A stretch of DNA of 64,000 bases from an uncultured bacterium (GCA_949282195.1 CASDOW010000002.1:1-64000), one strand, 5' to 3'. Shown: positions 1-8,164, numbered from the stretch's first letter. The notes: a model not told the origin generated them from the sequence alone. Translations and numbers: made by a program.

Positions 1-818
1 AGTTCATCAGCTCAATGCAGCAATATTAACAGTTGTATTGGAGCACAGGGAGATTGTTTAGCGCATAAGGTATGGAGCAGTGAATTTTACAGTAATTCTG
101 TTTCATATAATTATTATTTAACTAATGGAAGCTGGACAAGAGAATACAGTGATAATACAAGCGCTTATTCTGTTCGTTGTGTTACTGAAACAGATAACAG
201 CTGTGAAGATAAAAATACTAAAGGGTGTTTAATTTGTGACGGGGAGAATTGTCTTTCTTGTGACAGCGGATTTAATTTAAAAAACGGAAAATGTGAAATA
301 GATTGTATATCAAGATATGGTGAAAATTGTACAGGGTGTGATTTAAATCAATGTACAAGTTGTGCAAGTGGATATACCTTATCGGAGGGCAGCTGCAAAC
401 CGATATGCAATGTAAAATATGGTGAAAATTGTAAAGCAATGTAAAATATGGTGAAAATTGTAAAACATGTAATGAAACAAGTTGTACCGCCTGTGTTAGC
501 GGATATTATCCAAATGGGGCTACTTGTAAAACTTGTACATCAAAATATGGAGCAAATTGTAAAACATGTAATGCAAATAAATGTAGCAAATGTAAAAGCG
601 GATATACTGTCTATGATGGGGAGTGTGCTAATAGTCAATGCAGTAGTATAGAAAGGTGCTTGGAGTGTGCGACAGGAGAGGCAGGATCATCAGCAGGAAC
701 ATTCAAACGAACATTCATAATGTGTACAACTTGTGCAAAAGGATATACAACTTCTAATAATCACAACACGGCTTGTTTTATTCTTGGAGGACAATGCAAT
801 TCCTGCATAAAAAACTAA
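1..818 (+). pseudogene. Cys-rich repeat surface protein, 3' part, frameshifted
   Basis: The 5' end lies outside the window. Frame 1 is open from base 1 to a TAA at 442-444, then coding continues in frame 3 from about 438 to a TAA at 816-818. The two halves together form one Cys-rich chain: a first part ending in YSVRCVTE, which resembles the C-terminal end of pilin-like proteins, followed by about five units of the type YGxNCKTCN...CxxCxSGY. The break is explained by a perfect 29-bp tandem duplication (407-435 and 436-464). Deleting one copy restores a single frame through the repeats. Repeats of this type suggest a secreted or surface protein held together by disulphides, but the function is unknown. 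Phase variation, a fresh mutation or an assembly error would all give this picture. Confidence 0.75.
407..464 (+). repeat. 29-bp perfect tandem duplication
   Basis: Two adjacent identical 29-bp copies, 407-435 and 436-464, each starting GCAATGTAAAATATGG. Because 29 is not a multiple of three, the second copy shifts the reading frame of the Cys-rich gene and creates the stop at 442-444. Confidence 0.95.
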
Positions 819-855
819 AACCCTATTTATGTTATTTTTTGTGTTTTGATATCTT

Positions 856-881
856 AAGGGAGCAATAGCTCCCTTTTTTTT
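856..881 (+). terminator. Rho-independent terminator
   Basis: Stem AAGGGAGC (856-863), loop AATA, GCTCCCTT (868-875), then a T run. It lies 38 bases after the Cys-rich gene stop, which supports 816-818 as the true end of that gene. Confidence 0.9.
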
Positions 882-939
882 AAGTTTTTTGTTATTTTCT
901 AGTCAGTTCGAGGTGACAAAGAAAATGCCCTCCCAAAGC

Positions 940-1058
940 GTCATGCTGAACTCGTTTCAATATCTTATCAACATGCAAGATTTACTTTTAATCTTGAAAA
1001 CAATGGGCTAATTATTTTATACATGGTTATTTAGACCCTGAAACCAGTTCAGGGTAAC
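940..1058. repeat. Pair of inverted REP-like elements
   Basis: The segment 940-967 (core CTGAACTCGTTTCA) and the reverse complement of 1031-1058 (core CTGAACTGGTTTCA) match at about 20 of 28 positions. The 1031-1058 copy is itself partly self-complementary (ACCCTGAAACCAGTTCAGGGT). This is the look of a dispersed palindromic intergenic repeat, not a gene. Confidence 0.6.
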
Positions 1059-1107
1059 AAGAAAATACACTAGTTTATTTCAAACATCTTTTGCTCTATG
1101 TAATTGT

Positions 1108-1586
1108 TCACTTTTCTTCTTTTTTCTCTCAAACGGCGAAATGAAAAAGAAGAAAAGTGAACCGAAAAGAAGAAAACTTCCGCCTGCCTCATAATTATTG
1201 GGCTTACGCCCAAATTATGTATGTTTTGCTATAGCAAAACATACTATTGTTTAAGCTAACGTTCTTTTGCTCCTGTCAAATTCGCCTTACGGCAAGAATT
1301 TGAAACGTACCCCAAGGGTATTTCCAATCCCTAAAGCTCACAAGTTCGCTAAGGGATTGTGGGCATCGCTTTAGTCCAGTGTCGGGCTGTCTGTCAAAAA
1401 CTCAACGTTTTGACATCACGCCCTCACATCCTATCGGGTCATTTCTAAAACCTAGCGCAGTCGCGCTACGGTTTTATTTCATTCCCTAGTCCAGTGTCAC
1501 AATAGCCCACCAAGCTCAACGCTTGCTATGCTATTGCTTACATCCTTGTGCCTTTTCATTCTCGTCTAAGTCCGTCGGACTAAGAC
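1108..1586. repeat. Multi-hairpin structured intergenic element
   Basis: No convincing reading frame exists in this stretch, whose local GC is visibly higher than its surroundings. It holds consecutive inverted repeats: 1108-1124 with 1144-1160 (17 bp perfect); 1198-1213; 1219-1244 (26-nt perfect palindrome); 1277-1302; 1325-1332 with 1352-1359; 1384-1423 (GGGC/GCCC outside TGTCAAAA/TTTTGACA); 1447-1475 (AAAACC-TAGCGC / GCGCTA-GGTTTT); 1500-1536; 1564-1586. A 12-bp direct repeat TAGTCCAGTGTC occurs at 1372-1383 and 1487-1498. It could be a dispersed repeat, a structured RNA or the relic of a mobile element. Strand and function are unknown. Confidence 0.65.
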
Positions 1587-1719
1587 TCGAATTTCAAAGG
1601 CTCTCCACATTTTTACTTTTTTAAAAAACTTTACAAAAAAAATTCAAATTTTGGTCATAATAATAACAAAATTAATTTTTTTTATGTTTTATAATAATAA
1701 CAATATTCAAGGAGAAAAT

Positions 1720-2415
1720 ATGCTTTCAGCAGTAACCTTTGGCAGTACATATAAAATCAGCTCAAAAGACAACAGCTATAATAAACTATGGCAAGTTCAG
1801 AATTTTGCGCTTGAAAACAATGTCAAAAATGCACAAATAAAAACCTCCAGTGGCAAAGCAAAGACAACATCTTGCACAGTTATTGCAGATGACAACTTAG
1901 ATAAAGCAATTGAATTATTCTGTGCAACCAACGGAATAAACTACAAAAAAATTCCTTCAGAAACATTATCAAACTTAAATTCAATAATGGGCAGAATTGA
2001 GCCCGCTCCAAAGGGCATGACATTAGTAATGTTAGATTTTGAAAAATTAAAAAGTCTGTCACAACAACAAAAAAGCAACTTGGCACAATGTGAACACGAT
2101 TATCAAAAATATTACAGAGATAAAATTGACACTATAATGCTGAAAAGCGGTGATATGATACCTGCAACCACAGTAAAAATTATAAACAATTTAGGCAGTA
2201 CAAAAGAACTTGTTGAACAACTACAAAAAAATTCTATATCAAATTTAAGACCAAACCAAATTACAATAGACGTTAAACCTCAAACAGATCATCCTGACCA
2301 TTGTATATGTTTTGCGCTTTACAACAAAGGAATGAAAAATGTACCTGTATATGTTAATAAGTCCACATATGATATAGGTCAGGCGCTAGGGCTATTTAAA
2401 ACGTCATATCAATAG
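1720..2415 (+). CDS. Hypothetical protein, 231 aa, lineage-specific
   Basis: I do not recognise the family. The frame is open from 1651, but ATG 1720 is chosen because AAGGAG sits 5-10 bases before it, while the earlier ATG-like starts lie in low-complexity AT sequence. The protein begins MLSAVTFGSTYKI, has no transmembrane segment and looks soluble, with alternating charged helices and some Cys residues (for example HPDHCICFAL near the C-terminus). It precedes another unknown gene in the same direction 37 bases downstream, so the two are probably co-transcribed. The TFGS-type start resembles N-terminal segments of other unknown proteins in this window; the meaning is not known. Confidence 0.7.
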   Translation: MLSAVTFGSTYKISSKDNSYNKLWQVQNFALENNVKNAQIKTSSGKAKTTSCTVIADDNLDKAIELFCATNGINYKKIPSETLSNLNSIMGRIEPAPKGMTLVMLDFEKLKSLSQQQKSNLAQCEHDYQKYYRDKIDTIMLKSGDMIPATTVKIINNLGSTKELVEQLQKNSISNLRPNQITIDVKPQTDHPDHCICFALYNKGMKNVPVYVNKSTYDIGQALGLFKTSYQ

Positions 2416-2452
2416 GCAATTAAGAAGAAAAAGATACAAGAAAGGAAGCATA

Positions 2453-3310
2453 ATGATAAATAAAATCAATCTTTTTTCTGCAAACAAATTAACTCAAAGA
2501 AAATTTGCAATACAACCTGTTTTTAAGCAACACATCGGCAGGGAAGATACTTTTGAAATAAGCGGCGAAAATAAATTGAAAACCGCACAAAATATAGCCA
2601 GAGAAAGAGCAATTGCAAAAATGCAAGAAAAAAATGCCACATGCGGAGTGGTTATGGACTCTAAAGGCAAAATAACAGATGAATTTGTAATCATGGGAAA
2701 TGGCTATCCTTTCAGAAACAATGAATTACCAAAAGATTCAACAATTATAATCGCAAGCACTGAACATGCTCCGCTAAACGCAAAAAGCGTTGTCCGCCTT
2801 TTAACATCAGACGCAAAAAGCATAGAGGTTGTAACGAAAGACGGACAATTCTCGCGATTAACAAAAAATGATAAAAACATAAGACTTAAAGACAGAAGAA
2901 ATCTTGCAAACGAACTTACACACCAGTTGTATAGCAGAGCAGCTAAAAAAGCAGGCATAAATTTAAAACCAACACAAGATGATTATATAGAACTTGCAAG
3001 AGATTATTTACAAAATACAACAGGAAAAGATTGCAGTAATTATTCGCTTGAAGAAATTAATGAAAAATTAGCACAACAAAAAATTAAAACAAGCGGAGAT
3101 GTTGTCATGGATTACAGACAATTAAGCAGAAAATGCAAAGGCTATACTTTCTATGTTGTGACAACAAAATATAAAAGAATACTTCACAAAGAAAATGAAA
3201 TTAATGCATTTTTAGCAACCAAAGAAGGTTTTGAAGTAAAACAAGATTTCTTGAAAAAAACTGCCGAAAAATACGATTTAACATATGAAAGCAATATGAC
3301 AGCGCAATAA
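2453..3310 (+). CDS. Hypothetical protein, 285 aa
   Basis: No family recognised. ATG 2453 follows an AGAAAGGAAG ribosome binding site. The protein is basic, soluble and rich in Lys/Asn, with no signal peptide or membrane helix. It starts with a hydrophobic MINKINLFSANKL segment. It follows the 231-aa gene closely and ends before a strong terminator at 3332-3369, which marks the end of this two-gene unit. Pairing of two unknown lineage-specific proteins suggests a shared role, but nothing in the sequence shows what that is. Confidence 0.7.
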   Translation: MINKINLFSANKLTQRKFAIQPVFKQHIGREDTFEISGENKLKTAQNIARERAIAKMQEKNATCGVVMDSKGKITDEFVIMGNGYPFRNNELPKDSTIIIASTEHAPLNAKSVVRLLTSDAKSIEVVTKDGQFSRLTKNDKNIRLKDRRNLANELTHQLYSRAAKKAGINLKPTQDDYIELARDYLQNTTGKDCSNYSLEEINEKLAQQKIKTSGDVVMDYRQLSRKCKGYTFYVVTTKYKRILHKENEINAFLATKEGFEVKQDFLKKTAEKYDLTYESNMTAQ

Positions 3311-3331
3311 CATAGCTTATATCATACAGAT

Positions 3332-3369
3332 AAAGACTGATTTATTATTTTATAAATCAGTCTTTTTGT
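3332..3369 (+). terminator. Rho-independent terminator between convergent genes
   Basis: AAAGACTGATTTAT (3332-3345) pairs perfectly with ATAAATCAGTCTTT (3352-3365) and is followed by T residues on the + strand. It ends the 1720-3310 unit. Confidence 0.9.
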
Positions 3370-3377
3370 AAATATAA

Positions 3378-3572
3378 TTACCAAAGTTTATTAATATGCG
3401 CCAAAAAAATATCATCAAAAAGATAATGCTTTTTCATTAATTTTATAATCTCATCATCATCCTGAGTTTTAATTTCCCTTTTAGATAAAATTTCTAAAAC
3501 ATGCTTAACTTTTGCTTTTTCAATGTTGTAATGCTTATTTTCATGTACGACAAGTATAAATTCTTTTGTCAT
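3378..3572 (-). CDS. Small hypothetical protein, 64 aa
   Basis: A short frame with a convincing AGAGAGG ribosome binding site 5-11 bases before ATG 3572, so probably real. The product starts MTKEFILVVHENKHYN, is rich in Lys/Asp/Glu and is predicted mostly helical. It resembles no family that I can name. It is transcribed alone on the minus strand, converging on the 285-aa gene. Confidence 0.55.
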   Translation of the reverse strand: MTKEFILVVHENKHYNIEKAKVKHVLEILSKREIKTQDDDEIIKLMKKHYLFDDIFLAHINKLW

Positions 3573-3672
3573 TAATGCCTCTCTTGTAAATTTGCAATTC
3601 TACTTTAGCATAAAATTTGAATTAGCAATCTTACCTAACCGGATAGTTTTTTTGAACTTTTTTCAAAAAATA

Positions 3673-3696
3673 AATACTACCCAAGTGGGTAGTATT
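3673..3696 (-). terminator. Rho-independent terminator
   Basis: AATACTACCC (3673-3682), loop AAGT, GGGTAGTATT (3687-3696): a perfect 10-bp stem followed by T-rich sequence on the minus strand, 23 bases past the end of the 566-aa gene. Confidence 0.8.
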
Positions 3697-3718
3697 TTAA
3701 AATCTTATAATTATAAAC

Positions 3719-5419
3719 TTATTTTCTTGCGGTAATATTTTGTTTTTCTTCTTTTTGCTTTTGTCTTTCAACAATTTTTTTCTTTAATGTACCGCTGACA
3801 GGAACCATTAAAACAGGAACCAAGAAGCGAACAACAAAAGTAAATATTGTTAACGACTTAAATTTGCTTAATTGTCGCTTATATGTAGAAGATAGAGAAT
3901 TAATTGCTTGAGTAATTGAATCTTTATTTGCTAAATCGACATTTGATAAAGATTTAACAATTTTTTCAGAATTCAATAACGTACTTGTTTTTTCTTTCAA
4001 GAAATTAATTAACTCTTCTTTATTTGCTGATTGCTTAATATTTTCAGGGATTGTTTGAGCAATCTCTTCTATTATATTGCCATATTTTTTAGCAGTTCTG
4101 TCGATTAAACCGTCAAGCAAGGTGTCAATAATAAATGCGCATGTGCTTGATACAATCGTAACTGTTGCAGAATGTACATTTAAGCCTAATTTTTGACTTG
4201 GTTCAATTTTCTTTGATTTATTTGTATTGTTAATCCAATACAAAGTAACCAAGATTGACTCCAAATCTGCCATTCTGGCAGATGGCTTATTTAAAATTTT
4301 AGGCAAACTTGCTAATGAATTAACACATGCCTGTCCAAATTTTGACATTGAAAGTTTTTCAACATTTAAAGCAATATTATTTATTGCAGTATCTTGTAAA
4401 GAACCCTTAAAAGAAATATTGGAATTTTTAGGATTTTGTTTGAACTTCACATTTTTATCATCTTGTTTTGCTTCATTTTGTTTATTTTTAGATTTATCGA
4501 TTGCACGTTTTGCGAACAAAAATCCAACTACAATTGGAAGAAGCAAGCTTGAAATTTTAGCTTTTCCTATTGCAACAGGTGAACCTGTAATATTTTTCCA
4601 GAATGAATTATATGCTTCTTTTTTGTTTCCGTCATTTAACAATGTTTTTGTAAAGTTCATATTGCTTTCAAAAACTTGTTTATGAATTCCATTGAATGCA
4701 TTTGCAACAGATATCTTTCTTTCAAGAATTTCTTCTGCCGAAGGAGTATAAGTCGGAGCTTTTAAAAAGTTTTTAACCAAATTGCCAAATTTATTTAAAC
4801 CTTGAGCACCGTTGAATGCTTCTGCTGCATTTTTAAATCTTGCCTTTAGACCTGTATTATCTTTTTGAACAAGTTTTTTAGCAATTTCTTCAAGTTTTTC
4901 ATTATTAATATCAACATCTTTAATCTTGTTTAATGTTTTATCTATTTCAACAAGACTCAAATTGTTGTTAATAATATCAACAGATTTTTTAACGATACCA
5001 CCTGTGATTGTTATACCAAAGAAACTGCCTAAGAATGCTTGTAAGAAATTCTTTGTTGCAACGAGCTGTTTATCTTTTTCTTCAGAACCCGGCATGTTTA
5101 AAACAACAAAAGGTTTCAGCATGCCTGCGATAAATAAAGAAAATATTGCATTATACGCAGCTTCGTTATCATAAACAAAACCAATAACTTTATTTAAAAA
5201 TTTATTTTTAATAAACTTTTCAGACATTGAAACTGCAGACCCGCCAAAGCTAATCGCCTGTGCGGGTCTGTTTGTATTATGTTTGTAGTTATTTTCTTTT
5301 TTACACGCGTCTAATGTGACGCTTCCAAAATTTCTTTGCTTGTGAATATAAGCATCGTTGTTATGCGCTTTAGCATGTAGTATTTGTGAATTTAATGTAT
5401 TTAGTTTCATAGTACCCAT
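3719..5419 (-). CDS. Membrane protein of unknown function, 566 aa
   Basis: Begins MGTMKLN; ATG 5419 follows AAGAG, with a second possible ATG at 5410. After a polar N-terminal region with AISFGG (about residues 55-60) come several hydrophobic stretches (for example AIFSLFIAGMLKPFVVL, LLLPIVVGFLFA, and one near the C-terminus ending in basic residues), separated by Lys/Asn-rich helical segments. An internal NISFKGSL segment starts what looks like a second copy of the layout. I infer an integral membrane protein restricted to this lineage, related in style to the 336-aa protein at 45146. No enzymatic motif is visible. Confidence 0.75.
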   Translation of the reverse strand: MGTMKLNTLNSQILHAKAHNNDAYIHKQRNFGSVTLDACKKENNYKHNTNRPAQAISFGGSAVSMSEKFIKNKFLNKVIGFVYDNEAAYNAIFSLFIAGMLKPFVVLNMPGSEEKDKQLVATKNFLQAFLGSFFGITITGGIVKKSVDIINNNLSLVEIDKTLNKIKDVDINNEKLEEIAKKLVQKDNTGLKARFKNAAEAFNGAQGLNKFGNLVKNFLKAPTYTPSAEEILERKISVANAFNGIHKQVFESNMNFTKTLLNDGNKKEAYNSFWKNITGSPVAIGKAKISSLLLPIVVGFLFAKRAIDKSKNKQNEAKQDDKNVKFKQNPKNSNISFKGSLQDTAINNIALNVEKLSMSKFGQACVNSLASLPKILNKPSARMADLESILVTLYWINNTNKSKKIEPSQKLGLNVHSATVTIVSSTCAFIIDTLLDGLIDRTAKKYGNIIEEIAQTIPENIKQSANKEELINFLKEKTSTLLNSEKIVKSLSNVDLANKDSITQAINSLSSTYKRQLSKFKSLTIFTFVVRFLVPVLMVPVSGTLKKKIVERQKQKEEKQNITARK

Positions 5420-5474
5420 ACAACTCTTGTAAATTTTTTAATTTGCTATTTTATTTTAAAAATATTAATTTTTT

Positions 5475-6455
5475 TTAAACAAACTCCAAAAGCCCTTTCA
5501 TTCTTTGGTTTATATACTGTTCTATTTTATCAACAATGATTTTTTCAAATTCAATGTTAAAAATATTATTTATTTCGTTAATAAAAAAGCACGGGCTTGT
5601 TATGTTGATTTCAATTATTTTACCGTCAATTACATCCAAGCCTGCAAGATAAACTCCGTCTTTTTCAAACTTATCTTTTACTTTTTGTTCAATTAATCTT
5701 TCTTCTTTTGTTAATTGCGCAAATTTTAATGTGTCTTTATTGTGTTCATTAAATTTAAAATCATTATTTGTGGCAACTTTACTAACGCAATAATCATATA
5801 TTTTGCCGCAAACATAGATTAACCTTTTATCTCCGTTTACAATTTGAGGAAGATATTCTTGAACCATGACTTGAGTTTTGTAGTTATTTGTGGCAGTAGT
5901 CAAAATTGAATTAATATTTTTGTCATTACTGTTCAAATAAAATACCCCTGAGCCAAAGCACCTGTTAAGCGGTTTTATTATTATTTCTTTTTTTTCAAAT
6001 AAAAATTCTTTTATTATTTTTTCATTGGCTGAAACAATATTTTCAGGAATTAAACCTTGAAATTCGTTTATATATAATTTTTCATTTTTAGTTATTATCG
6101 ATTTTGGGTCGTTTAATATGAATGTTTTTGATTTATCAACATAAGATAAAATATAAGCAGCGTTAATATAATCAGTATCAACAGGAGGATCAGGTCTAAA
6201 AAATATTTCATCAAAATCATTAAGTTTAATTTTTTGAGTTATGTTGATGAATTTAATATCATTATTTTCTTGATAAACTTTGTTAGACATGCAAAAAGCA
6301 ACATTTTGTTTTAAATATAACCTGTTTTTTAAAGTTATATATACATTATTATTTCTGTTTAAATACTCCCATATTAACCAAAAATTTGTAACAAGCTTAT
6401 TAAACTCAAAATATTTGTATTCAATATCATCTATAACAAACAATATATTTTTCAT
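5475..6455 (-). CDS. gshB: Glutathione synthase (ATP-grasp)
   Basis: Joins gamma-glutamylcysteine and glycine with ATP. The frame is open further upstream, but the conserved protein starts at MKNILFVIDD (ATG 6455), giving 326 aa, near the usual 310-320. Family hallmarks: RPDPPVDTDY (from residue 87), LNDPKSI (about 115), IKPLNRCFGSGVF in place of the usual KPLDGxGGxGIF loop, VQEYLPQIVNGDKRLI, and GLDVIDGKIIEINITSP. There is no Shine-Dalgarno sequence. TATAAT at 6467-6462 would place transcription exactly at the ATG, so the mRNA may be leaderless. No gshA is in the window, so the source of gamma-glutamylcysteine is unknown. Its partner across the divergent promoter is a small Cys-rich protein. 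Confidence 0.85.
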   Translation of the reverse strand: MKNILFVIDDIEYKYFEFNKLVTNFWLIWEYLNRNNNVYITLKNRLYLKQNVAFCMSNKVYQENNDIKFINITQKIKLNDFDEIFFRPDPPVDTDYINAAYILSYVDKSKTFILNDPKSIITKNEKLYINEFQGLIPENIVSANEKIIKEFLFEKKEIIIKPLNRCFGSGVFYLNSNDKNINSILTTATNNYKTQVMVQEYLPQIVNGDKRLIYVCGKIYDYCVSKVATNNDFKFNEHNKDTLKFAQLTKEERLIEQKVKDKFEKDGVYLAGLDVIDGKIIEINITSPCFFINEINNIFNIEFEKIIVDKIEQYINQRMKGLLEFV

Positions 6456-6461
6456 ATTTAG

Positions 6462-6492
6462 ATTATAACAAATAATAATTTTAGTGTATAAT
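6462..6492. promoter_or_regulatory. Divergent overlapping promoters with leaderless starts
   Basis: Minus-strand TATAAT occupies 6467-6462 and plus-strand TATAAT 6487-6492. The last base of each hexamer lies exactly 7 bases before the ATG of gshB (6455) and of the Cys-rich gene (6499). Each promoter's -35 position falls in or next to the other's -10. Neither gene has a Shine-Dalgarno sequence. Confidence 0.65.
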
Positions 6493-6498
6493 ATTCTT

Positions 6499-6702
6499 AT
6501 GAAAAATTGTCCTTTTAAAAATACAACGTGCAATTCGGAGTGTGCACTTTTTATTAAAACGAACGAATTAAATGAAATGGTTGCTAACCGCTTAAAATCA
6601 ATAGGGGTTATTGATTGTGAATGTGACGGAATTTGTTCACTTAAAAACATGGCGCTGGCACAAAGCAGATTTATATTTGAAAATACAAAAGTATTTAATT
6701 AA
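6499..6702 (+). CDS. Small Cys-rich protein, 67 aa
   Basis: ATG 6499 is preferred over the upstream in-frame GTG 6484, because that GTG overlaps the -10 box TATAAT (6487-6492). The product MKNCPFKNTTCNSECALFI... has two Cys clusters, C-x6-C-x3-C near the N-terminus and CECDGIC in the middle, suggesting binding of zinc or an iron-sulphur cluster. The rest is a short amphipathic helix. The family is not recognised. It lies 15 bases before the TPR gene, which has its own ribosome binding site, so it may be the first gene of the long operon. Confidence 0.65.
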   Translation: MKNCPFKNTTCNSECALFIKTNELNEMVANRLKSIGVIDCECDGICSLKNMALAQSRFIFENTKVFN

Positions 6703-6717
6703 TTTTGGAGAGTAAAA

Positions 6718-7770
6718 TTGTTTAGAGAAAATATTGTTTCGGAATTAAAACAGAAAATAAGCGCCAACCCTAATGAAATTGAAAATTACATCAATCTTGC
6801 AAATTATTATATAGGAAGCGACGATTTAAACAATGCCGCATTTTTATATAAACAATTGCTTGAAATACAGCCAAACAATTTTCAAGCATTGATTAATCTT
6901 GGCAGCATATATTTTTATAAGAAATCTTATCTTGACGCAATTAACTGTTACAAAAAATCAATCAATGTCGAACCTAATAACTATGCAATCTATTTTAATC
7001 TGGGTAATGTTTATGCTGAAATTGAAAATTTTGAACTTGCACTTTCAAATTATCAAAAAGCATTAGAATTGAACCCGACCAAACCGGATATTTATGCTGC
7101 ATTAGGTTATTTATTTCAAGATGTTGATAACTTAGAAGAAGCAAAAAAATATTATCAAAAAGCAATAGAACTTGACACTAAAAACGGAGAAAATTACATC
7201 AATATTGCAAATATTGAACAAAAAATGGGTAATACTACAGAAGCACTTTCGTATTACGAAAAAGCATACGAATTAAACAACAAAGATATTAAGGCAGTTA
7301 TTTGTCTTGCTAATACTTTTGCAACATTAAAAAACTTCAAAAGCGCACAAGAATATTTTCAAAAAACAATTGATATAGATGAAAACTATTATCCCGCTTG
7401 GGTTTGCAGAGCAATTGCATATTGCGATGATAATAACTACATTGAAGCAATAAATTCACTTAAACAAGCGATTGAAATCGACCCCAATAAACCAAACGCA
7501 TATATTTTACTTGCAAACATTCTTGTTGATGAAAAAAGATATGAAGAAGCATTAATAATATACAAAACAGTCCAAAAATTAATGCCTGACAATCCGAAAA
7601 TTTCAGCTTTCATAGCTAACACATATATAATGCTTGATAATTATACACAAGCTATTAAATACTACAAAAGAGCAATAAAACAAGCGCCAAAGGACAATGA
7701 AATCAAGCTTATTTACATAGAAATGGCAGATCAATATATTAAAAATAAAATGAAAGGCATTTATGAATAA
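6718..7770 (+). CDS. TPR repeat protein, 350 aa
   Basis: TTG start at 6718 with GGAG just upstream. Almost the whole protein is tetratricopeptide repeats of 34 aa with the typical pattern (for example LGSIYFYKKSYLDAINCYKKSINVEP broken into helix A and helix B), about nine units from residue 20 to the end. No signal peptide or membrane helix, so it is likely a cytoplasmic scaffold for protein-protein contacts. Its 3' end overlaps the next start by 8 bases, so it heads a co-translated operon. The partner is unknown. Confidence 0.85.
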   Translation: MFRENIVSELKQKISANPNEIENYINLANYYIGSDDLNNAAFLYKQLLEIQPNNFQALINLGSIYFYKKSYLDAINCYKKSINVEPNNYAIYFNLGNVYAEIENFELALSNYQKALELNPTKPDIYAALGYLFQDVDNLEEAKKYYQKAIELDTKNGENYINIANIEQKMGNTTEALSYYEKAYELNNKDIKAVICLANTFATLKNFKSAQEYFQKTIDIDENYYPAWVCRAIAYCDDNNYIEAINSLKQAIEIDPNKPNAYILLANILVDEKRYEEALIIYKTVQKLMPDNPKISAFIANTYIMLDNYTQAIKYYKRAIKQAPKDNEIKLIYIEMADQYIKNKMKGIYE

Positions 7771-8164
7771 TACTCTTGTTGATAGAATTGTTTCAATTTT
7801 ATCTTATTACACATTCGGCATTTTTAGCATCATCTGGATAATTTTTGCCAATGTTACAAAAAAAAGAATAAGCCCCTTTTTATCATTCAATCTTTATCAG
7901 GCAATATTTGTATCCGTATGTCTTGCGGTCATTTCTTTAATATACAGCATTGCAATTAATTTTATAAGTGTAATTCCTTTTATTGGAAATTTAGCCAAAG
8001 CGTTTGATTTATTTTTTAATCAAACTCCTTTGTATTTTACTTTTAGCGTTTCAGGTCTATTGGTAACAATTTTAACAACATACTTAGCTATAATGTCATT
8101 ACTTGGCAAAAAACCATATTTACCGGTTGTTTCGGACATAATAACATCTAACTTTGGAGGTTAA
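7763..8164 (+). CDS. Tic20/DUF4870-like membrane protein
   Basis: 133 aa with about four hydrophobic segments. The layout matches the cyanobacterial Tic20/Ycf60 and DUF4870 group: RIVSILSYYTFGIFSIIW at the start, then SPFLSFNLYQAIF, and a C-terminal LPVVSDIITSN. Chloroplast Tic20 is a protein translocation component; the role of bacterial homologues is not settled. It overlaps the TPR gene by 8 bases and its stop TAA shares a base boundary with the next ATG, implying translational coupling. The assignment is from motif order only, so a looser label of small four-helix membrane protein is safer. Confidence 0.6.
   Translation: MNNTLVDRIVSILSYYTFGIFSIIWIIFANVTKKRISPFLSFNLYQAIFVSVCLAVISLIYSIAINFISVIPFIGNLAKAFDLFFNQTPLYFTFSVSGLLVTILTTYLAIMSLLGKKPYLPVVSDIITSNFGG

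Noticed and set aside
448-651. Short + strand ORF within the Cys-rich gene
   Set aside because: It is the shadow frame 1 continuation after the frameshift; the Cys repeats are in frame 3.
1108-1586. Possible coding sequence on the minus strand of the hairpin element
   Set aside because: Translated by hand, the frame inspected is broken by many stops, with no ribosome binding site.
4227-4685. 152-aa ORF antisense to the 566-aa membrane protein
   Set aside because: Low-complexity reverse translation of a Lys/Asn-rich gene, without a ribosome binding site.
5475-6650. Longer gshB start at 6650
   Set aside because: The extra 65 codons overlap the divergent Cys-rich gene and the promoter, and do not match the family; the conserved protein starts at 6455.
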